DNA of 55,754 nucleotides from an uncultured Chlamydiae bacterium (lineage in GTDB: Bacteria; Chlamydiota; Chlamydiia; Chlamydiales; Rhabdochlamydiaceae), in contig CAMFIG010000011.1 in the NCBI GenBank assembly GCA_945952445.1, forward strand, positions 1 to 55,754, in the 5' to 3' direction. The notes under the pieces are model-generated. The model saw nothing but the letters and a program-made list of their open reading frames with translations, was not told the DNA's origin and searched no databases. Of the stretch, positions 52,838 through 55,754 are shown piece by piece (position 1 is the stretch's first letter; each line of letters starts with the position of its first letter). The position numbers were made by a program, and so were the translations under genes.

Positions 52838-54297
52838 ACGGTCTTCCCCTCTTCCCATCTATGGTTCTCACCGATTTCCCATACGGCATCATCTATCAAG
52901 AATTTATATTCGACTCTCTCGTCCGCCGCAATAGAGAAAGAACCTTGCCATGTCCTTTGGTCCATAGAGTAAAGAGGGATACCCTTGTCCCACGTTAAGG
53001 GAGTCTTGCCACCTCGAACATATAAAATCTTCCCTTCTGGAAGAACACAATGAGCCTCTACTATCACACTCTTGCCAGAAAACCGAGGGACAACTGGTTC
53101 CATTCCACACCGTCCTCTATGATTTTCCCCATCTTCCCATATTTGATCATTCAAAAGCAGTTTGTATTCTACCTCCGATCCTCTTAATACAGGGATCTTA
53201 GCTTCCCAAGTCACTCCATCTACTGATTCAAGACGATGTCCTTTTTCCCAATTCAAAGGATATATATTTCCCCGGACATATAAAGTTTCTCCGGCAGCAG
53301 CCACATAATGGACTTTTACATGCATAGGACCCACTCTGTCTTGTGCAACTGGAACCTGCACACGATCTGCTTCATATGCAATAAAGTAATGGCGATCTTT
53401 ACGGATCAGCACCGCTTGAGTGCTTGTTTGCGAGATGCTTCCAATCTCTCTTGTATAAGCTGCGCCATCTTGGTTAATCACCATCACTGGCAAAGAGAAT
53501 ATTGAACAAAGCTGTCCCATGACAGCCTCCGTTGCATCGGTCCCCATCTGCATAACACATTCCTGCAAAATCCCCTCATAATCTTTACTGGCAAGATCTT
53601 TTTCTGGAAAATCTGCCATCAGTTGTATCTGTATAATCTCTCGATCCGGTGAACTCCTCATCGATTGATACGCGACCTCTCTTAAAAACCGAACTAAGAG
53701 ATACATCTTATGATTATCTTGGAAGACAGACTCCAACATGCCTGGATTATGTTGCAATCCGATCAATATATTTTCTACTGCATCTTGTAAGCCTGGCACA
53801 TCCACTCTTTTAGAACGAACCTGAGCAATAAGCGCATCCATAGAATCTATATGCGTTTCTAAAAGACGGACAGCAAAACTGGTAAAAAAACAGTTGCCAT
53901 CGCCTGAGATCTCTCGACAAGAACCATATCCTTCGGGAAGCCTCAAAGGGGATCTAGTACTCACCATCTTCCTTGAGACGTTTTTAGACTCCTCGGGAAT
54001 GTTTATAGTGGGATAATAGGTGCAAATACTGTGAAAACAGTTTTTCAATGCAGATTCAATCCTGTCTATATCATGGGTCTTTTCTGCAATGACTGCCAAA
54101 GCAGACTCTCCTCGGCTCGCTAATAGAGACTGAGACTCCTTCCGGATCTGCTCTGCCATTGCTTTGCAACGGCCTTGCATGCTTAAATATGCACGCAAAA
54201 CGTTTTCTTCACTCACAGACCTTTTTTGGACATTTTGCTGGAATTGAGCCAAAGATGTCTCAATCGTCTGCAGTGAAGGCCCACCTATTGCTGCCAT
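52819..54297 (-). CDS. Otubain-type (C65) cysteine protease with two CBM20-like starch-binding domains
   Basis: 492 residues. Residues 1-110 are helical and contain no signal peptide. The protease core has REISGDGNCFFTSFAVRLLE (Asp133, Cys136), ECVMQMGTDATEAVMGQLCS with FSLPVMVINQD, and IRKDRHYFIAYE (His303), matching the Asp-Gly-Asn-Cys and His elements of otubains, which cleave ubiquitin. Two related C-terminal modules follow (about 327-400 and 410-490): LYVRGNIYPLNWEKG...VEYKLLLNDQIWEDGENHR and LYVRGGKTPLTWDKG...VEYKFLIDDAVWEIGENHR, a CBM20 pattern. AAGGAG lies before the ATG. Absence of a Sec leader suits a type III effector. Function is inferred. Confidence 0.82.
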   Translation of the reverse strand: MAAIGGPSLQTIETSLAQFQQNVQKRSVSEENVLRAYLSMQGRCKAMAEQIRKESQSLLASRGESALAVIAEKTHDIDRIESALKNCFHSICTYYPTINIPEESKNVSRKMVSTRSPLRLPEGYGSCREISGDGNCFFTSFAVRLLETHIDSMDALIAQVRSKRVDVPGLQDAVENILIGLQHNPGMLESVFQDNHKMYLLVRFLREVAYQSMRSSPDREIIQIQLMADFPEKDLASKDYEGILQECVMQMGTDATEAVMGQLCSIFSLPVMVINQDGAAYTREIGSISQTSTQAVLIRKDRHYFIAYEADRVQVPVAQDRVGPMHVKVHYVAAAGETLYVRGNIYPLNWEKGHRLESVDGVTWEAKIPVLRGSEVEYKLLLNDQIWEDGENHRGRCGMEPVVPRFSGKSVIVEAHCVLPEGKILYVRGGKTPLTWDKGIPLYSMDQRTWQGSFSIAADERVEYKFLIDDAVWEIGENHRWEEGKTVYPSFS

Positions 54298-54320
54298 CTC
54301 ACTCCTTAAATTGCTCTCAT

Positions 54321-54343
54321 GAAAATTTCACCTGCTAATTTTC
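54321..54343 (-). terminator. Small hairpin between the two effector-like genes
   Basis: GAAAATT (54321-54327) and AATTTTC (54337-54343) pair over 7 bases in the 62-bp spacer between the leftward genes at 54360-55538 and 52819-54297. It is AT-rich and weak. Confidence 0.3.
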
Positions 54344-54359
54344 ACACAATGCGCAAAGC

Positions 54360-55538
54360 TCACTCCATATTAGAAACCGTAGGTTGAATTGCAGACAGAG
54401 CTTGGCTTAAGTTAACAGGAACCGGATTGAAGTTGATATAGGTATCGCTGTTTAAGGGCGGTAGTCCAAGAGCCGTTAATATCGCATTGGGATTGAAGTT
54501 CCCCGGAGAAGCTGCGGCTGCATTTAGGTTGGTTTGGACAGCATTCATTCCCTCTTGTAAAGGTCCAATTAAGGCATTGATATATGCTGCATTCTGAGAA
54601 TCTCCATTTGCCGTATAGTCATCCGAAAGTGTTTCAAGACTTTGCAACAAATTGTTCATCGCGTTGGTAAAAGACGTTTGAAACGCACCCACACTCGCTA
54701 CGCTACTTCCGTCTAAACCGATCCCAATCTGTCCTTTCATATAATTATTTAAACTATTGTTGATCTGATTGTATAGGGAAAGCACCTGTTGGGTTTGTTG
54801 CTGTGGGCTTGAAGACATAGGAACTGCAGGAGGATTCCCTGTGAGATATTGTACCATCTGGTAGAGAAATGCGTGGAATCGAGCTTGATAACCAGCTTGG
54901 CTTTGTGAGGCTGTATTCGTGCTCACGCTAAGTAAAGATGAGCACGCACTGACAAATGGATCCGACGAACCCTTATTCGCTTGGACGTATGATTGAATCA
55001 CACCATTAAAAACATTGCAGAAGATCGGGTCGTTCTGCGTCCGGTATTGCCAATCATTAGCACTATTGGGAGCTCCTAAAATCATGTTCTGCATCACAGC
55101 CCAATAATCAATTCCGCTATGATCCGGACAAAATGGATAGCTTGGACTTGAAAAATTCTGTAGAGCCATTTGCAGAGACTGCAGCCCTGTAGCCCAACTA
55201 TTTTGTGAGGCTCTAGTTTGCATCGATTGATAGGTGTGAAAAAACTGAGACATTCCCATAGAGTCGATCTGAGTTTTCATCTGCCTTGCCATTTCTGTGA
55301 TTTCATACAACTCAGGATCGGAGATATTGCTATCCCCATTATAGGTTCCCGCAAACTGAAGAATAGCCTGTAGATCTGCATTGATTTGACTTTGCTGTTG
55401 TGGTCCAGGAGAGGTTTGCAATGCACTCTGTATTTGCTGTGCTAAATCCTTTGCGGCCGTTTGTGCTGTTTGGAGGGTAGGGGGTTGGATTGGATAAGAC
55501 GGAACGTTTCCGGAACCATGAATTTCATGTATGCCCAT
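54360..55538 (-). CDS. Gln/Ser/Asn-rich hypothetical protein, putative secreted effector
   Basis: 392 residues, not recognised. There is no signal peptide or membrane helix. The composition is unusually rich in Gln, Asn and Ser and nearly free of Lys and Arg through most of its length; predicted helices are amphipathic (AKDLAQQIQSALQ, VLSLYNQINNSLNNYMKGQ). AGAAGG lies before the ATG. It precedes the otubain gene on the same strand, 62 bases away, so the two may be co-expressed. The composition is compatible with type III export, but no family is assigned. Confidence 0.7.
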   Translation of the reverse strand: MGIHEIHGSGNVPSYPIQPPTLQTAQTAAKDLAQQIQSALQTSPGPQQQSQINADLQAILQFAGTYNGDSNISDPELYEITEMARQMKTQIDSMGMSQFFHTYQSMQTRASQNSWATGLQSLQMALQNFSSPSYPFCPDHSGIDYWAVMQNMILGAPNSANDWQYRTQNDPIFCNVFNGVIQSYVQANKGSSDPFVSACSSLLSVSTNTASQSQAGYQARFHAFLYQMVQYLTGNPPAVPMSSSPQQQTQQVLSLYNQINNSLNNYMKGQIGIGLDGSSVASVGAFQTSFTNAMNNLLQSLETLSDDYTANGDSQNAAYINALIGPLQEGMNAVQTNLNAAAASPGNFNPNAILTALGLPPLNSDTYINFNPVPVNLSQALSAIQPTVSNME

Positions 55539-55754
55539 AAAAAACCTTCTGTTTTTATTTTCATACTAACATACCTCTATTTTTAAAAAAATAAATTAAC
55601 TTAAATAAGATGTTAATAATCTATTTCAAAACACAACCTAATCATAACCAGACAATTAAACTTAGAAACAAAATCTAAAACAGACTCTTCTTTGTTAAGT
55701 TTCGGGCAATTTATGTACATATTGACCCCCTGAATTAACGGAATTAATTGGCGG

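Overview
The window is a 55.8 kb chromosome segment from a member of the phylum Chlamydiota, almost certainly a Chlamydia-related (environmental, non-Chlamydiaceae) lineage such as Waddliaceae, Criblamydiaceae or Parachlamydiaceae. The evidence is the fused glycyl-tRNA synthetase (alpha and beta subunits in one 1005-residue chain), the gene set pgsA / glgA / rplY / pth / rpsF / rpsR / rplI / ispE, the pairs dnaG-glyQS and mutS-uvrC, a methionine aminopeptidase with an N-terminal SEC-C knuckle, an HKD phospholipase-D-like protein next to rpmB, and a Legionella-MOMP-like beta-barrel. Genes absent from human-pathogenic Chlamydia (heptose genes hldD/hldE, RhuM relics, a large glycan-enzyme island) argue against the genus Chlamydia. 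The family was not determined.

Layout. 1-5.3 kb: a decayed frame, an exported HD hydrolase of the ppGpp-hydrolase type, a transhydrogenase, L28 and a PLD-like protein. 5.4-11.5 kb: a Schlafen/AlbA-type regulator, then marC-truA-map facing an M20 peptidase operon. 11.4-12.1 kb: a RhuM-family relic. 12.1-13.1 kb: htpX. 13.1-19.7 kb: a long leftward gene string running tRNA-Gln, prs, rplY, pth, rpsF, rpsR, rplI, ispE, hldD, hldE. 20-25.6 kb: a Pro/Ala-rich putative effector, glgA, pgsA, rlmN. 25.6-26.7 kb: non-coding DNA and a second RhuM relic. 26.8-34.9 kb: glyQS, an M19 dipeptidase, a DUF234-type AAA ATPase, dnaG. 34.9-44.4 kb: the glycan island. 44.4-51.9 kb: a second DUF234-type ATPase, mutS, a small lipoprotein, uvrC and an outer-membrane barrel. 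51.9-55.5 kb: a thioredoxin-like exported protein, an otubain-type protease with two starch-binding domains, and a Gln/Ser/Asn-rich protein.

The most notable system is the glycan island (34926-44369): ten consecutive genes in two divergent units. They encode glycosyltransferases (GT2, an ABO-blood-group-like GT6, two GT-B-like, one GT-A-like, a GT11 fucosyltransferase-like, a GT25) and SAM-dependent methyltransferases (two class I, one FkbM, one fused to GT25). Every one of the ten begins with a Sec-type signal sequence. Enzymes that use NDP-sugars and SAM normally stay in the cytoplasm, so this suggests an exported glycan-building and glycan-methylating toolkit acting in the periplasm, inclusion lumen or host cell. 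Two related AAA ATPase/nuclease-like genes, each preceded by palindromic repeats, lie on either side of the island (one about 2.7 kb beyond it, the other directly adjacent). Other strong leads are the otubain-CBM20 fusion, the exported MESH1-like hydrolase, and an HldE whose nucleotidyltransferase half has lost its catalytic motif. Gene starts were adjusted by Shine-Dalgarno position and family N-termini where the longest frame was implausible. All functional statements rest on motifs read by eye.
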